From Xanthomonas hyacinthi (GTDB lineage Bacteria > Pseudomonadota > Gammaproteobacteria > Xanthomonadales > Xanthomonadaceae): DNA of 64,000 nucleotides. Within the stretch, counting starts at the first letter, position 1, and every line of letters starts with the position of its first letter. Both the position numbers and the translations under genes were made by a program. Of this stretch, positions 48,631-58,591 are shown piece after piece. Location of the stretch: NCBI RefSeq assembly GCF_009769165.1, contig NZ_CP043476.1, positions 930,001-994,000 of the forward strand, in the 5' to 3' direction. The notes beneath the pieces are model-generated. The model was given only the letters and a program-made list of their open reading frames with translations. It was not told the DNA's origin and ran no database searches.

Positions 48631-50496
48631 ATGACCTCGCCAGACGCCCCATCCCTTCGCCCGACCGGCAGCGCCCGCCTGCACCCGCGTGCGGCGCTGC
48701 TCGCACTGGCCTACGCGCTGGGCCTGCTGGCGATGGCGCTGTACGCGTTGCACGTCGGCCGCCAGCTCGGGCCGAACGGCCCGGCCCTGGCGCGGCTGAC
48801 GCCGGCGCTGATCGCCGCGGCGCTGCTGGTGGCGGCGCTGTACTGGGCCGGCCTGCGGCTCGCGCCGGCGCCATCGCCACGCGTCGTGCAGGCGCTGCAG
48901 GCGCTGGGCGAAGGCCGCTGCGAGCAACGCCTCGACCCCGCCGGCCATGGCGCGGACGCCACGCTGCTGCGTGCGCTGCACACCGCGCAGGCGCGGCTGG
49001 CCGCGCGCCAGGCCGAGACCGAGGCCGAACTGCGCCGCGGCCGCTTCGTACTCCAGGCGCTGGACGACCTGGACACCATGGTCCGCATCGCCGACGACGA
49101 CGGCCGCGTGCACTTCGCCAACCGCAAGCTGCTGCAGATGCTGCGCGCGATCGAGCCGGACGTGCAGCGCTTCCGCCCCGAATTCCGCGCCGAGCAGTTC
49201 GTCGGCGGCAGCATCGGCGACATCTATCCGGACAGCCAGGCGGCGATCGAGCGCATGCGCGCGCTGACCGGTTCCAAGCGCGTGCGCGCGCCGTTCTTCG
49301 GCCGCCAGATCGACTTCGTCTACAGCCCGATCGCCGGCGCCGACGGCGTGCGCCTCGGCACCATCGCGCAGTGGGAAGAGGTGACCGCGCAGGTCGAAGC
49401 CGAGCAGGCGCTGACCACGGTGATCGAGGCCGCCGCACACGGCGATTTCAGCCGCCGCCTCGACACTGCGGCGATGGGCGGCGTGCTCAAGGCGCTGGCC
49501 GAAGGCGTCAACCGCATCTGCGATTCGGTGGAGAGCAACCTGGCGGCGCTGGCCAGCGCGCTGACCGCGCTGGCCGAAGGCGATCTCACCCACCGCATCG
49601 CCGGCGACGCGCAGGGCGTGTTCGCGCAACTGCACGAGGACACCAACCGCACCGTGGCCAAGCTGACCGAGATCATCGTCGGCATCCAGGGCGCGGTCGA
49701 GGCGATCCGTCGCGCCTCGATGGAGATCGCCGCCGGCAACACCGACCTGTCCGACCGCACCGAGCAGCAGGCGGCGAGCCTGGAAGAGACCGCCAGCGCG
49801 ATGGAGGAACTGACCTCGGCGGTGAAGCACAACGCCGACAACGCGCAGCAGGCTAACGGCCTGGTGCACAGCACCGGCGAGATCGCCCAGTCCGGCGGCA
49901 AGGTGATGGACGAGGTGGTCGCCACGATGAGCGCGATCAGCGCCTCCTCGCGGCGCATCGGCGAGATCATCGGGGTCATCGACGGCATCGCCTTCCAGAC
50001 CAACATCCTGGCGCTCAACGCCGCGGTCGAGGCCGCGCGCGCCGGCGAGCAGGGCCGCGGCTTCGCCGTGGTCGCCGCGGAAGTGCGTTCGCTGGCGCGG
50101 CGTTCGGCCGACGCGGCCAAGGAGATCAAGACGCTGATCGAGGATTCCACGCAGAAGGTGACCCAGGGTTCGGCGCTGGTGAACCAGGCCGGCACCACGA
50201 TGGGCGAGATCGTGACCTCGGTAAAGCGCGTCACCGACCTGATGGGCGAGATCAGCGGCGCCAGCACCGAACAGTCCAGCGGCATCGAGCAGGTCAACCG
50301 CACGGTGATGCAGCTGGACGAAGTGACCCAGCGCAACGCCGCGCTGGTCGAGGAAGCGACCGCCGCGGCGCGCAGCCTGGAAGAACAGGCCGGCGGCCTG
50401 GCCACGGCGGTGGCGGTGTTCCGCATCGAGCCCGCCCGCGCGGCGCATGCCGGCGGCGGCAACGTCACCCCGCTGCTGCGCAGCGCGAGCAGCTAG
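48631..50496 (+). CDS. Methyl-accepting chemotaxis protein with PAS domain
   Basis: A 621-residue receptor. Two membrane helices lie near residues 20-40 and 55-75 with almost no periplasmic loop between them, so sensing is probably cytosolic. A PAS-like domain follows ([20 protein letters not shown]). Then come two HAMP-like repeats ([12 protein letters not shown] and [12 protein letters not shown]) and the signalling hairpin with [20 protein letters not shown] and [19 protein letters not shown]. It should control CheA kinase, ligand unknown. No CheR/CheB pentapeptide is seen at the end. The start is the ATG giving MTSPDAP; an ATG 12 codons upstream is possible. Confidence 0.93.
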   Translation: MTSPDAPSLRPTGSARLHPRAALLALAYALGLLAMALYALHVGRQLGPNGPALARLTPALIAAALLVAALYWAGLRLAPAPSPRVVQALQALGEGRCEQRLDPAGHGADATLLRALHTAQARLAARQAETEAELRRGRFVLQALDDLDTMVRIADDDGRVHFANRKLLQMLRAIEPDVQRFRPEFRAEQFVGGSIGDIYPDSQAAIERMRALTGSKRVRAPFFGRQIDFVYSPIAGADGVRLGTIAQWEEVTAQVEAEQALTTVIEAAAHGDFSRRLDTAAMGGVLKALAEGVNRICDSVESNLAALASALTALAEGDLTHRIAGDAQGVFAQLHEDTNRTVAKLTEIIVGIQGAVEAIRRASMEIAAGNTDLSDRTEQQAASLEETASAMEELTSAVKHNADNAQQANGLVHSTGEIAQSGGKVMDEVVATMSAISASSRRIGEIIGVIDGIAFQTNILALNAAVEAARAGEQGRGFAVVAAEVRSLARRSADAAKEIKTLIEDSTQKVTQGSALVNQAGTTMGEIVTSVKRVTDLMGEISGASTEQSSGIEQVNRTVMQLDEVTQRNAALVEEATAAARSLEEQAGGLATAVAVFRIEPARAAHAGGGNVTPLLRSASS

Positions 50497-50833
50497 GGCG
50501 TCTTCCTCTGGCCGGCAGACAACACACGTGGAACGACCCGGGGAGCTCGGCACTCCGCGGCGACAGGCGATAGAGCCAGTCGCGACCGACGGCCCAAGGC
50601 CATTCGCAGTCGCTGCCAACGCTCGACTGAGCAAACATGCGGGTTGCAAATGCACTGCCCGAATCGGCAACCCGGCGTCCGCATCTTGCGGAAGTTCGGC
50701 GGTTTGCAGGAATGGCGCTGCGCGGCCGCGGGCCATCAGCCGACGCCTCCGACTGCGCCAAGGGAGTTCGCCCGCCACGCCAACCGCTCTTGCAGCGGCG
50801 CCGCTCCTCCCGCCGCGCGCACCTCGCGACGCG
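50497..50833. other. Noncoding region with fragments of dispersed repeats
   Basis: GTCGCGACCGACGGCC (starting about 50579) and GGGCCATCAGCCGACG (starting about 50730) resemble parts of the inverted repeat at 32913-32948. No gene is evident; the open frames are Arg/Ala-rich in all directions. Confidence 0.45.
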
Positions 50834-51376
50834 CTACTCCAGAAACCGCGAACGCTGCGCCGGGTCCGGCAGGAAGCACGGCGCCGAGCTGCCGAACCAG
50901 CGATAGCGGTTGCGCGCAATGAGTCGGTAGCCGGCATCGCGTAGCGGCCGTCGCGCTCGCTTTCGCGGCAGTGCACGCCGGCCAGCCCGCGCCGCGGCAG
51001 CGGCCGCGCCCCGAACGCCCACGCGCGCATGGCGCGCCAGACGATCGTCCCCGCCTCCACGCGCAACGCGAATGCGAACTCGACCGCGCCCAGGCGCTCG
51101 CGCAGCGGTCCGTCCTGCAGCCACAGCCGCGACGGCATCGGGCGCGCGCCGAAGCGGCGCAGCCAGCGCTCGCCGTTTCCATCGACGACGAAGTCGACGC
51201 TGATCTCCAGGCTCGCGGCCGCCGCCGGCCGCCGCACCAGCCACGCGCACGGCGGCGCGGCCCGCATGGCGCTGCCGCCGCGCCACCGAATGCAGCGCAC
51301 GCGGCGCCGGCGGCAGCTGCGCGAAGCCGTCGCCGAGCAGCTGCGCGAACGGCGGCGGGCTCAGCGCCCGATCCAC
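50834..51376 (-). pseudogene. Decayed DUF4166-type gene joined to the tail of a DCC (DUF393) protein
   Basis: Reading the minus strand, a GTG at 51376 inside the end of pgeF starts [18 protein letters not shown] and RALHSV...HAGRAAVRV, a DUF4166-like N-terminus. Near 51240 the frame shifts to [38 protein letters not shown] and ESERDGRY, the DUF4166 core. At about 50940 it shifts again to [15 protein letters not shown] and [14 protein letters not shown], the conserved tail of DCC-family thiol-disulfide proteins. Two frameshifts and internal deletions thus fused remnants of two neighbouring genes. Family names are from memory of conserved motifs. Confidence 0.55.
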
Positions 51377-52134
51377 GCCAGCGTCGCCATGCGCCCGCAG
51401 CGGCGGTCGCGGCGGTAGGAAAAGAAGCGCGGCGCATCGGAGATGGTGCACAGCCCGCCGCCGTGGACGTGCGCAGGATCGATCCCGGCCGCGGTCAGGC
51501 GCTGCCGCGCCAGCGCGTACAGGTCCACCCGCCAGTGCCCGGGACGGGTGGCGGCGAAGGCGCTGGCCGCAGCCGGATCGTGGCCGAGGAAGGCATCGCG
51601 CACGTTCGCGCCGATCTCGTACGCCTGCGGCCCGGCGGCCGGCCCCAGCCAGGCCTGCAATTGCGCCGGCGCGGTGCGCAGCGCGGCCACGGTGGCCTCC
51701 AGCACGCCGCCGGCCAGGCCCTGCCAGCCGGCATGCGCGGCGCCGACTTCGCTGCCGTCGCGGGCGGCGAACACCACCGGCAGGCAGTCGGCGGTGAGGA
51801 TCGCCAGCACCACGCCAGGGGTCGAGGCGACCGCCGCGTCGGCGACCGGCTCGGCGTCGACGCCGGCCACGACGGGCGGACGGTCGAAGCGCAGCGCCTG
51901 CGTGCCGTGCACCTGGCGCAGCCAGTGCGGCGGCGAGGGCAGCGCCAGCCGCGCGGCCAGCTCGTCGCGGTTGCGCTGCACCATGGCCGCATCGTCGCCG
52001 TCGGCGGCGCTGCGATTGCCCAGGTTGAAGCGGTCGAACGGCGGCAGCGACGCGCCTGCGCCATGCCGCAGCGTGGTCAGCGCATGCACCCGCGGCGGCG
52101 CCGGCCAGTCGGCGAGCAGGGCGAAGTCGGTCAT
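51361..52134 (-). CDS. pgeF: Purine nucleoside phosphorylase / polyphenol-oxidase-like YfiH protein
   Basis: A 257-residue Cu-oxidase_4 (DUF152) protein. [21 protein letters not shown] and [17 protein letters not shown] carry the conserved Cys and His metal ligands. [12 protein letters not shown] and [17 protein letters not shown] complete the family set. Members act on purine nucleosides and, as PgeF, correct wrong residues in peptidoglycan precursors. It follows rluD by 214 bases, in the rluD-yfiH order common in gammaproteobacteria. The 3' end overlaps the start of the decayed DUF4166 gene. Confidence 0.92.
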   Translation of the reverse strand: MTDFALLADWPAPPRVHALTTLRHGAGASLPPFDRFNLGNRSAADGDDAAMVQRNRDELAARLALPSPPHWLRQVHGTQALRFDRPPVVAGVDAEPVADAAVASTPGVVLAILTADCLPVVFAARDGSEVGAAHAGWQGLAGGVLEATVAALRTAPAQLQAWLGPAAGPQAYEIGANVRDAFLGHDPAAASAFAATRPGHWRVDLYALARQRLTAAGIDPAHVHGGGLCTISDAPRFFSYRRDRRCGRMATLAWIGR

Positions 52135-52348
52135 GCGCGTGCGGCCCGCCGCGGCGATCCTGCGGCGGCCGCGCAGGCGAACGGTGCCACCGGACGCAGC
52201 GCCGTGCTCCCGGCGGCGGCCGGCCGCGCTGCGCCGGCCGCGCGGGCGGCTTCGCATCCAGGCAGACAGCGCGCGCGCAATGCCGGCGCCGGCACCGAGG
52301 CGCCAGCCCCGCCTGCGCGCGTCCCGTCCCGACCCGGCATCGCCATGC

Positions 52349-53356
52349 TCAGCGCCGCGCCTGCTCGGCAGCCAGGCGCGTGTCCTCGCGCAGCACCGCG
52401 AGCAGGCGCTGCAGGTCCGCCGGCACCGCCGCGCTGGCGCGCACCGGTTCGCCGCTGGTCGGGTGCTTGAACTCCAGCGTCTCGGCATGCAGCGCCTGGC
52501 GCTTGAAGCCGCGCAGTTCGGCGATCAACGCCTCGGTGGCGCCCTTGGGCAGCTTCAGCGCGCCGCCGTACAGCGGGTCGCCGATGATCGGGTGCTTCAG
52601 ATGCGCCATGTGCACGCGGATCTGGTGGGTGCGCCCAGTCTCCAGGCGGCATTCCAGCGCGGTATGCGCGCGGAACCGCTCGCGCAGCCGGTAATGGGTG
52701 ACCGCGTCGCGGCCGTCCTCGCGCACCGCCATGCGCAGGCGGTCGCGCGGGTGGCGGTCGATCGGCGCATTGGCGGTGCCGCCGGAGACCAGCGGCCCGG
52801 CCACCACCGCCAGGTACTGGCGATGCACGTCGCGCGCCGCCAGCTGCGCCACCAGCGAGGTGTGCGCCGGCAGGGTCCGCGCCACCACCATCGCGCCGCT
52901 GGTGTCCTTGTCCAGGCGGTGCACGATGCCGGCGCGCGGCAGCGCCGCCAGCGACGGATCGCGGTACAGCAAGGCGTTGACCAGGGTGCCGCCGGGGTTG
53001 CCGGCGCCCGGGTGCACGACCAGCCCGGCCGGCTTGTTCAGCACGATGACCTGGTCGTCCTCGTACAGCACCTCCAGCGGGATATCCTCCGGCAGCGCAT
53101 GGGTCTGGGTCTCCAGCACCACGTGCAGGCTGGCGATCTCGCCGCCGCGCAGGGCGTCGCGCGGCCGCGCCCGGGCGCCGTCCAGCAGCGCGTCGCCGGA
53201 CTTGATCCATTCGGCCAGGCGCGAACGCGAGAATGCGGGAAACAGTTCGGCCAGCACCGCGTCGAAGCGGCGGCCGGCGGCGTGATCGGGCACGCGCACC
53301 TGGCGCGGGCCGTCGGAGACGGCGTCCTCGGGGGAGTCCGGGAGGGTGTTGGGCAT
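52349..53356 (-). CDS. rluD: 23S rRNA pseudouridine synthase RluD
   Basis: A 335-residue enzyme. An N-terminal S4 RNA-binding domain ([18 protein letters not shown]) precedes the synthase domain. [32 protein letters not shown] with the catalytic Asp, and [20 protein letters not shown] are all intact. It converts uridines of helix 69 to pseudouridine. The ATG giving MPNTLPDS is preferred, although the frame stays open to an ATG 15 codons upstream and neither has a clear binding site. It is divergent from bamD, the common arrangement in the wider group. Confidence 0.95.
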   Translation of the reverse strand: MPNTLPDSPEDAVSDGPRQVRVPDHAAGRRFDAVLAELFPAFSRSRLAEWIKSGDALLDGARARPRDALRGGEIASLHVVLETQTHALPEDIPLEVLYEDDQVIVLNKPAGLVVHPGAGNPGGTLVNALLYRDPSLAALPRAGIVHRLDKDTSGAMVVARTLPAHTSLVAQLAARDVHRQYLAVVAGPLVSGGTANAPIDRHPRDRLRMAVREDGRDAVTHYRLRERFRAHTALECRLETGRTHQIRVHMAHLKHPIIGDPLYGGALKLPKGATEALIAELRGFKRQALHAETLEFKHPTSGEPVRASAAVPADLQRLLAVLREDTRLAAEQARR

Positions 53357-53428
53357 GAAAAGGGGACGGCCAGGTCGGAAAGGGAGGGTCGCGGCGGCCA
53401 TAGTCAGTCGCCGGACAGGCCACTAGGC

Positions 53429-53434
53429 TATCAT
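53429..53434 (+). promoter_or_regulatory. Candidate -10 box for bamD
   Basis: TATCAT lies 38 bases before the bamD ATG in the short divergent region shared with rluD. The -35 region is weak. Confidence 0.3.
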
Positions 53435-53471
53435 CGCCCCCTTGTATTCCTGACGTGTCCTGCCCGAACCC

Positions 53472-54350
53472 ATGATCCGACGCTCCGTCCCGCTCTCCGC
53501 GCACGTCCGTTTCATCGCCTTGATGCTGGTCATGGTCGTCGTGGCGACGGGTTGCCACCGCCAGAAGAACAAGAATCCCGAGGAAGGGATGCCGGTGGAG
53601 CAGTTGTACCAGAAGGCGCACACGCAGATGCAGACCGGCAACTGGGCCGGTGCCGAGGGCAGCTTCAAGCGCCTGATCGCGCAGTACCCGTACGGCCAGT
53701 ACACCGAGCAGGCGATGATCGAGTCCGCCTACGCCCAGTACAAGGCCGGCAAGCACGACGACGCGGTGTCCAGCATCGACCGCTTCATCCGCACCTACCC
53801 GACCCACCGCAACATCGCCTACCTGTACTATCTGCGCGGGCTGTCCAACGGCAACCGCGACACGGTGTTCCTGCGCCGGGTGTGGTCGCTGGACCCGAGC
53901 CGCCGCGACCTGTCCACGCCGCAGCAGGCCTACGCCGACTTCAACATCGTCGCCGAGCGCTATCCGAACAGCCGCTACGCCGCCGATGCGCGCCAGCGCA
54001 TGATCGCGCTGCGCAACGTGTTCGCCCAGCACGAGCTGGACAACGCGCTGTACTACCTGCGCCGCGACGCCTGGGTGGCGGCCGCCGGCCGCGCCACCTA
54101 CCTGCTGGAAACCTACCCGCAGAGCGCCTACCAGTACGATGCGGTGGCGGTGCTGGCCGAGGCCTATACCCATCTGGGCAACAAGCCGCTGGCCGACGAC
54201 GCGCGCCGGGTGCTGGAACTCAACGATCCCCAGCATCCGTGGCTGACCGGGCATTGGCCGAAGTACCCGTGGATGATCCGCAAGCTCAATCCGTTCGCCG
54301 GCGAGAAATCCGCCGCCACCGGCCAGTCCAATTCGCAGATGGCGCGCTGA
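53472..54350 (+). CDS. bamD: Outer-membrane assembly lipoprotein BamD
   Basis: A 292-residue lipoprotein. The signal peptide ends in the lipobox VATGC with C28 as lipidation site. Five TPR-like repeats follow, starting EQLYQKAHTQMQTGNW and including FKRLIAQYPYGQYTEQAM and SSIDRFIRTYPTHRNIAYLY. It is part of the BAM complex that inserts beta-barrel proteins into the outer membrane. Length is slightly over the E. coli form (245) owing to a C-terminal tail with KYPWMIRKLNPF. A strong GC hairpin follows the stop. Confidence 0.95.
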   Translation: MIRRSVPLSAHVRFIALMLVMVVVATGCHRQKNKNPEEGMPVEQLYQKAHTQMQTGNWAGAEGSFKRLIAQYPYGQYTEQAMIESAYAQYKAGKHDDAVSSIDRFIRTYPTHRNIAYLYYLRGLSNGNRDTVFLRRVWSLDPSRRDLSTPQQAYADFNIVAERYPNSRYAADARQRMIALRNVFAQHELDNALYYLRRDAWVAAAGRATYLLETYPQSAYQYDAVAVLAEAYTHLGNKPLADDARRVLELNDPQHPWLTGHWPKYPWMIRKLNPFAGEKSAATGQSNSQMAR

Positions 54351-54373
54351 GCCACGCTGCAGGAGGCAAGCAG

Positions 54374-54395
54374 ACAGGGGCCGCAAGGCCCCTGT
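54374..54395 (+). terminator. Hairpin after bamD
   Basis: ACAGGGGCC (54374-54382) and GGCCCCTGT (54387-54395) pair perfectly around GCAA. Only TGCGTTT follows, so the T-run is poor. Confidence 0.6.
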
Positions 54396-54569
54396 TGCGT
54401 TTGGCGACGCAGGCAACGGCCGGCCGCTATGCCGCTCGACCAGGCGCAATCTGTGCGTGGCCCGCGACCACCGCCACCGACGTGCCCTCGCCTCGTTGAC
54501 CCGGCTTCGCCGACCGAGCACGTCCACGCCTTCGCGCGCCGACCAGCGCGGCCCGGCTATGCTGATGGC

Positions 54570-55307
54570 ATGTTCGAACTGCATCAGGTCACCCGCCGCT
54601 ACGGCGAGGCACTCGCACTGGACCGGGTCGATCTGCGCATCGCCGCGGGCCGCAGCACCGCGCTGATCGGTCCCAGCGGCGCCGGCAAGTCCAGCGTGCT
54701 GCGCATGCTGCTCGGGCTGGAATGGCCGGACGCCGGCGAGGTCCGCTTCCAGGGCGAGCCGCTGCGCCGCGCCACCTTGCTGGCGCAGCGCCGCCGCATC
54801 GGCTATGTGATCCAGGAAGGCGGGCTGTTCCCGCACCTGAGCGCGCGCGACAACGCCGCCTTGCTGGCGCAGACCCTGGGCTGGGCGCAGCCGCGGATCG
54901 ACGCGCGGCTGCACGAGCTGGCCGCGCTGTGCCGCCTGCCCGAGGCCTTGCTGGCGCGCTATCCGGCCGAGCTGTCCGGCGGCCAGCGCCAGCGCGTCGG
55001 CCTGATCCGCGCGCTGCTGCTGGACCCGCCGGTGCTGCTGCTGGACGAACCGCTGGGCGCGCTCGACCCAATCGTGCGCCACGAACTGCAGACGCAGATG
55101 CGCGAGCTGTTCGCACTGCTCGGCAAGACCGTGGTGCTGGTGACCCACGATGTCGCCGAGGCCGCTTACCTGGGCGATACCCTGGTGCTGATGCGCAGCG
55201 GGCGCATCGTGCAGCAGGGCAGCGCGCGTGAGTTACTGGATGCGCCGGCCGAGCCGTTCGTTGGCCAGTTCCTGCACGCGCAGCGCACGCTGGAGGATGC
55301 GCGGTGA
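54570..55307 (+). CDS. ABC transporter ATPase, osmoprotectant (OpuC/YehX) type
   Basis: A 245-residue ATP-binding subunit. Walker A is GPSGAGKSS, the Q-loop is YVIQEGGLFPHLSA, the signature is LSGGQRQRVGLIRALL, Walker B is VLLLDEPLGALD, and the H-loop is VTHDVAEA. YVIQEGGLFPHLS is typical of the quaternary-amine transporters. The C-terminal CBS domains found in OpuCA are missing, so osmotic gating via CBS is not expected. The stop overlaps the GTG start of the permease gene (GTGA). Confidence 0.92.
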   Translation: MFELHQVTRRYGEALALDRVDLRIAAGRSTALIGPSGAGKSSVLRMLLGLEWPDAGEVRFQGEPLRRATLLAQRRRIGYVIQEGGLFPHLSARDNAALLAQTLGWAQPRIDARLHELAALCRLPEALLARYPAELSGGQRQRVGLIRALLLDPPVLLLDEPLGALDPIVRHELQTQMRELFALLGKTVVLVTHDVAEAAYLGDTLVLMRSGRIVQQGSARELLDAPAEPFVGQFLHAQRTLEDAR

Positions 55308-56803
55308 GGGCCGCAGCGCGCCGCCGCGCGGCGGCGCTGCTCGCGCTCGCGGCGTTGTTCGCCCTGCTCGCCGGCACGGCGATGGCGGCGCCGGCGAAGG
55401 TGGTGGTCGGCTCGAAGAACTTCACCGAGGCGGTGGTGCTCGGCGAGATCGCCGCCGGCGCCGGGCGCCAGGCCGGGGTGGAGGTCGAGCACCGGCGCCA
55501 GCTCGGCGGCACCCGCATCCTGTGGCGCGCGCTGCAGCAGGGCTCGATCGATGCCTATGCCGAATACACCGGCACCCTGGCGACGGAACTGCTGCAACTG
55601 CCCGATGCCGACGATGCCGCATTGCGCCGCGCATTGGCGCAGCGAGGCCTGGCGATGAGCGCGCCGCTGGGCTTCGACAACACCTATGCGTTCGGCATGC
55701 GCCGGCAGCGCGCGCAGGCGCTGGGCATCGCCCGCCTCTCCGACCTGGCCGCGCATCCGGCGCTGCAGCTCGGGCTCAGCAACGAGTTCGTGTCGCGCGC
55801 CGACGGCTGGCCCGGCGTGCGCGCGGCCTACCGGCTGCCGCAGACCCCGACCGGGTTGGACCACGACCTGGCCTACCGCGCGCTGGACAGCGGCGCGATC
55901 GACCTCACCGACCTGTACAGCACCGATGCCGAGATCCCGGCGCACGACCTGCTGGTGCTGCAGGACGACCGCCATTATTTCCCGCGCTATGCCGCGGTGT
56001 TCCTGTACCGCAGCGACCTGGCGCAGCGCGCGCCGCAGTTCGTGCAGGCGCTGCAGGGCCTGGGCGGGCGCATCGACGCGGCGACGATGCAACGGCTCAA
56101 TGCCGAGGCGAAGTTGGACAAACGCGCCGAAAGCGCGGTGGCCGCGCACTGGCTCGGCATCGCCGCACCGGCGCAGGACACCAGGCTGACGCGCCTGCTG
56201 CAGCGCAGTCGCGAACACCTGGCGCTGGTCGGCCTGTCGCTGGGCCTGGCGCTGCTGGTGGCGCTGCCGCTGGGTGTGTTCGCCGCGCGCAGGCCGCGCC
56301 TGGGCCAGGTCGTGCTGTCGCTGACCGGGGTGCTGCAGACGTTGCCGTCGCTGGCGGTGTTCGTGTTCATGATCCCGCTGTTCGGCATCGGCGCCAGGCC
56401 GGCGATCGCCGCGCTGTTCCTGTACAGCCTGCTGCCGATCGTGCGCAACACCCATGCCGGCCTGACCGGCATCGCCCGCGAGCTGCGCGAGACCGCCGCG
56501 GCGATCGGCCTGCCGCCGCGCACGCGGCTGTGGCGGATCGAGCTGCCGCTGGCGTTGCGCACCATCCTGGCCGGGATCAAGACCGCGGCAGTGATCAACG
56601 TCGGCACCGCGACGCTGGGCGCGCTGATCGGCGCCGGCGGCTACGGCCAGCCGATCCTCACCGGCATCCGCCTGGACGACATCGGCCTGATCCTGGAAGG
56701 CGCAATACCGGCGGCGGTGCTGGCGCTGCTGGTGCAGGCGCTGTTCGAGGGCCTGGAGCGCTGGCTGACCCCACGCGGCCTGCGCCTGGCGGCGCGGCAC
56801 TGA
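55304..56803 (+). CDS. Osmoprotectant ABC importer: substrate-binding protein fused to permease
   Basis: A 499-residue fusion from a GTG start. After a signal-anchor (ALLALAALFALLAGTAMA), residues ~30-275 form an OpuAC/OsmX-type binding domain: VVVGSKNFTEAVVLGEI, AYAEYTGTLA, DNTYAFGMRR, DLYSTDAEI. The rest is a BPD_transp_1 permease with about five helices and the EAA-like loop ELRETAAAIGLPPRTRLWRI. It imports glycine betaine, choline or similar compounds with the upstream ATPase. In most relatives permease and binding protein are separate genes; here the order is binding domain first. Confidence 0.92.
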   Translation: MRAAARRRAAALLALAALFALLAGTAMAAPAKVVVGSKNFTEAVVLGEIAAGAGRQAGVEVEHRRQLGGTRILWRALQQGSIDAYAEYTGTLATELLQLPDADDAALRRALAQRGLAMSAPLGFDNTYAFGMRRQRAQALGIARLSDLAAHPALQLGLSNEFVSRADGWPGVRAAYRLPQTPTGLDHDLAYRALDSGAIDLTDLYSTDAEIPAHDLLVLQDDRHYFPRYAAVFLYRSDLAQRAPQFVQALQGLGGRIDAATMQRLNAEAKLDKRAESAVAAHWLGIAAPAQDTRLTRLLQRSREHLALVGLSLGLALLVALPLGVFAARRPRLGQVVLSLTGVLQTLPSLAVFVFMIPLFGIGARPAIAALFLYSLLPIVRNTHAGLTGIARELRETAAAIGLPPRTRLWRIELPLALRTILAGIKTAAVINVGTATLGALIGAGGYGQPILTGIRLDDIGLILEGAIPAAVLALLVQALFEGLERWLTPRGLRLAARH

Positions 56804-56911
56804 GGCCGGCGCGTCCCGGGCGCTGCTCATCGGCGCGACAGCGGAAACATCGTGTGCTCAGCCCATCGATCGCACCGCGGCGGCGCCGGCCAGCGATCGG
56901 CTCCGGAACCC

Positions 56912-56988
56912 GTCGGGACTGAAGTCCCTCCCACAGTGCACCCAGCCGGCGCGCCGCAAATCCCTGTGGGAGCGCTTCAAACTCAGCG
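56912..56988. repeat. Dispersed intergenic repeat, copy B2 with an inverted partial copy
   Basis: GTCGGGACTGAAGTCCC followed by TCCCACA (56912-56935) matches B1. About 30 bases on, TGTGGGAGCGCTTCAAACTC (from 56965) is a diverged copy in inverted orientation. The pair fills the gap between the importer and the class V enzyme. Confidence 0.7.
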
Positions 56989-56989
56989 C

Positions 56990-58204
56990 TCAACCGCGCG
57001 CCGCGGCGACCATCTCGCGCGCCAGCCCGCGCATCGCCTCCGGTGTCAGCTGCAGATACGGCGCGATGCGCAACGCGCCATGGCGATGCGTGCAGATCAC
57101 CTGCGCGCGCTGCAGCCACGGCAGCAAGACCTGCATGGCTGGCGCCGGCGGGCGCAGCGCGCTCAGGTGCGGCGCATGCCCGGGCACGCTCCAGTCGCCT
57201 GCCCCTTGCGCCTGCAGCTCATCCTCGAACGCCGCACCGAGTTCGCCCAGCCGCGCCGCGATCCGCGCCGGCTGCCAATGCTGCAATTGCTGCAGCGCCG
57301 CGCTGGCCATCGCCAGCCGCAGCGGCTCGGCCACGCCGCCGGCATCGAAACGGCGTGCGCCGGTGCGGAACGGGGGCGGCGCCGCGGCCGGGAAGTTCCA
57401 GTCGGCGCCAGGGTCGCGGGCCTGCCAGTGGTGCTCGATCGGCACGCCATGCGCGCGCCAGTGCGGCGCCGCCCACAGCCAGGCCAGCCCCATCGGCCCG
57501 AGCAGCCACTTGTGCCCGACCGACACCACGAAGTCCGGCCGCCACGCCGCCAGCCGCGCCGGCAACACGCCCAGGCTCTGGCTCAGGTCCAGCACCAGCG
57601 CCGCGCCCGCCGCATGCACGCGCGCGGCGATGCGGTCCAGGTCGAGCAGCGCGCCGTCGCGCCAATAGGCATTGGGCAGGGTTGCGATGCGCACCCGCGG
57701 CTGCGCATCCAGCCTCGCCAGCACCGCCTCGGTCCAGTCCTGCTGCGGTCCGCGCCGCACCACCGCCAGCTGCGCGCCGGTCTCGGCGCAGCGCTGCTGC
57801 CACAGCAGCAGATTCGACGGGAACTGGCCGTCGAGCAGCAACACCGCCTCGCCGGCCGCCAGTGGCAGTTGCCGCGCCGCGCTGGCCAGGCCGTAGGCGG
57901 CCGACGGCACCATCGCCACGCCATCCACGTCGCCTTCGAACACGGTGGCCGCGGCCAGGCCGCGCAGGCTTTCGATCTGTGCGCGCCAGGCCTCGAAGGA
58001 CAGCGTCCACGGCGCCACCGACGCGGCCAGCGCCGCCTGCCCGGCGGCGAGTACGCTGGCCAAGCGTGGCCCCTTGCTGGCGGTATCCAGATAGCGCACC
58101 CCCGCGGGCAGGATGAAGCCGTGCCGTGCCTCGGCAAGGTCGAACGGAGCCATTGGCGGCGCACTGCACGCCATGAGGGAAGTGCTGGGCGGAACGGTGG
58201 GCAT
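56990..58204 (-). CDS. Class V aminotransferase-fold PLP enzyme, candidate EgtE-like C-S lyase
   Basis: A 404-residue PLP enzyme. RYLDTASKGPR near the start, PSAAYGLASAARQLPL, LDLSQSLGVLPA and SVGHKWLLGPMGLAWLW with the Schiff-base Lys define the class V fold (NifS, kynureninase, EgtE). It lies 1.8 kb from egtB-egtD on the other strand. The last ergothioneine step removes the cysteine part of hercynylcysteine sulfoxide and is done by such an enzyme (EgtE), so this is the natural candidate. A cysteine desulfurase or unrelated aminotransferase is possible. Confidence 0.82.
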   Translation of the reverse strand: MPTVPPSTSLMACSAPPMAPFDLAEARHGFILPAGVRYLDTASKGPRLASVLAAGQAALAASVAPWTLSFEAWRAQIESLRGLAAATVFEGDVDGVAMVPSAAYGLASAARQLPLAAGEAVLLLDGQFPSNLLLWQQRCAETGAQLAVVRRGPQQDWTEAVLARLDAQPRVRIATLPNAYWRDGALLDLDRIAARVHAAGAALVLDLSQSLGVLPARLAAWRPDFVVSVGHKWLLGPMGLAWLWAAPHWRAHGVPIEHHWQARDPGADWNFPAAAPPPFRTGARRFDAGGVAEPLRLAMASAALQQLQHWQPARIAARLGELGAAFEDELQAQGAGDWSVPGHAPHLSALRPPAPAMQVLLPWLQRAQVICTHRHGALRIAPYLQLTPEAMRGLAREMVAAARG

Positions 58205-58591
58205 GTTCACCTGCGGCGGTGCCGGCCATTGACGACACAATCGTGTCCCATGCCCATGATAGAGACTGTGCGGCGAGCGGTCTGGAATTGCAGCGGAAAA
58301 GCGGACAGGTACATGACCAGCCTCATCGCTGGTCGGCGCTGTGCGGCGGCGCGTGCCTTGTCTCGACCCTTCGCGCCGGCTCCGCACTCATCTCGATCTG
58401 GGTCAGGCGCGCTACCGAACGTTGTTGACCGGGCCTGCGCGCTGCCGCACGCGCCTGCAGCGTGGCCAACGCGCGCTGCACGCCGATCGCGCTACCTGGC
58501 AGGCCGAAGCAATCCTGGGCGACCGCACCGCACGGATCGGATAAGCGGTGACCGCAGCCAGACGCACGCCGCTTTCGATGGGCGGCGGACA
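58205..58591. other. Spacer between class V enzyme and flavoprotein genes
   Basis: About 390 bases; no coherent reading frame, repeat or terminator is visible. Confidence 0.45.
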
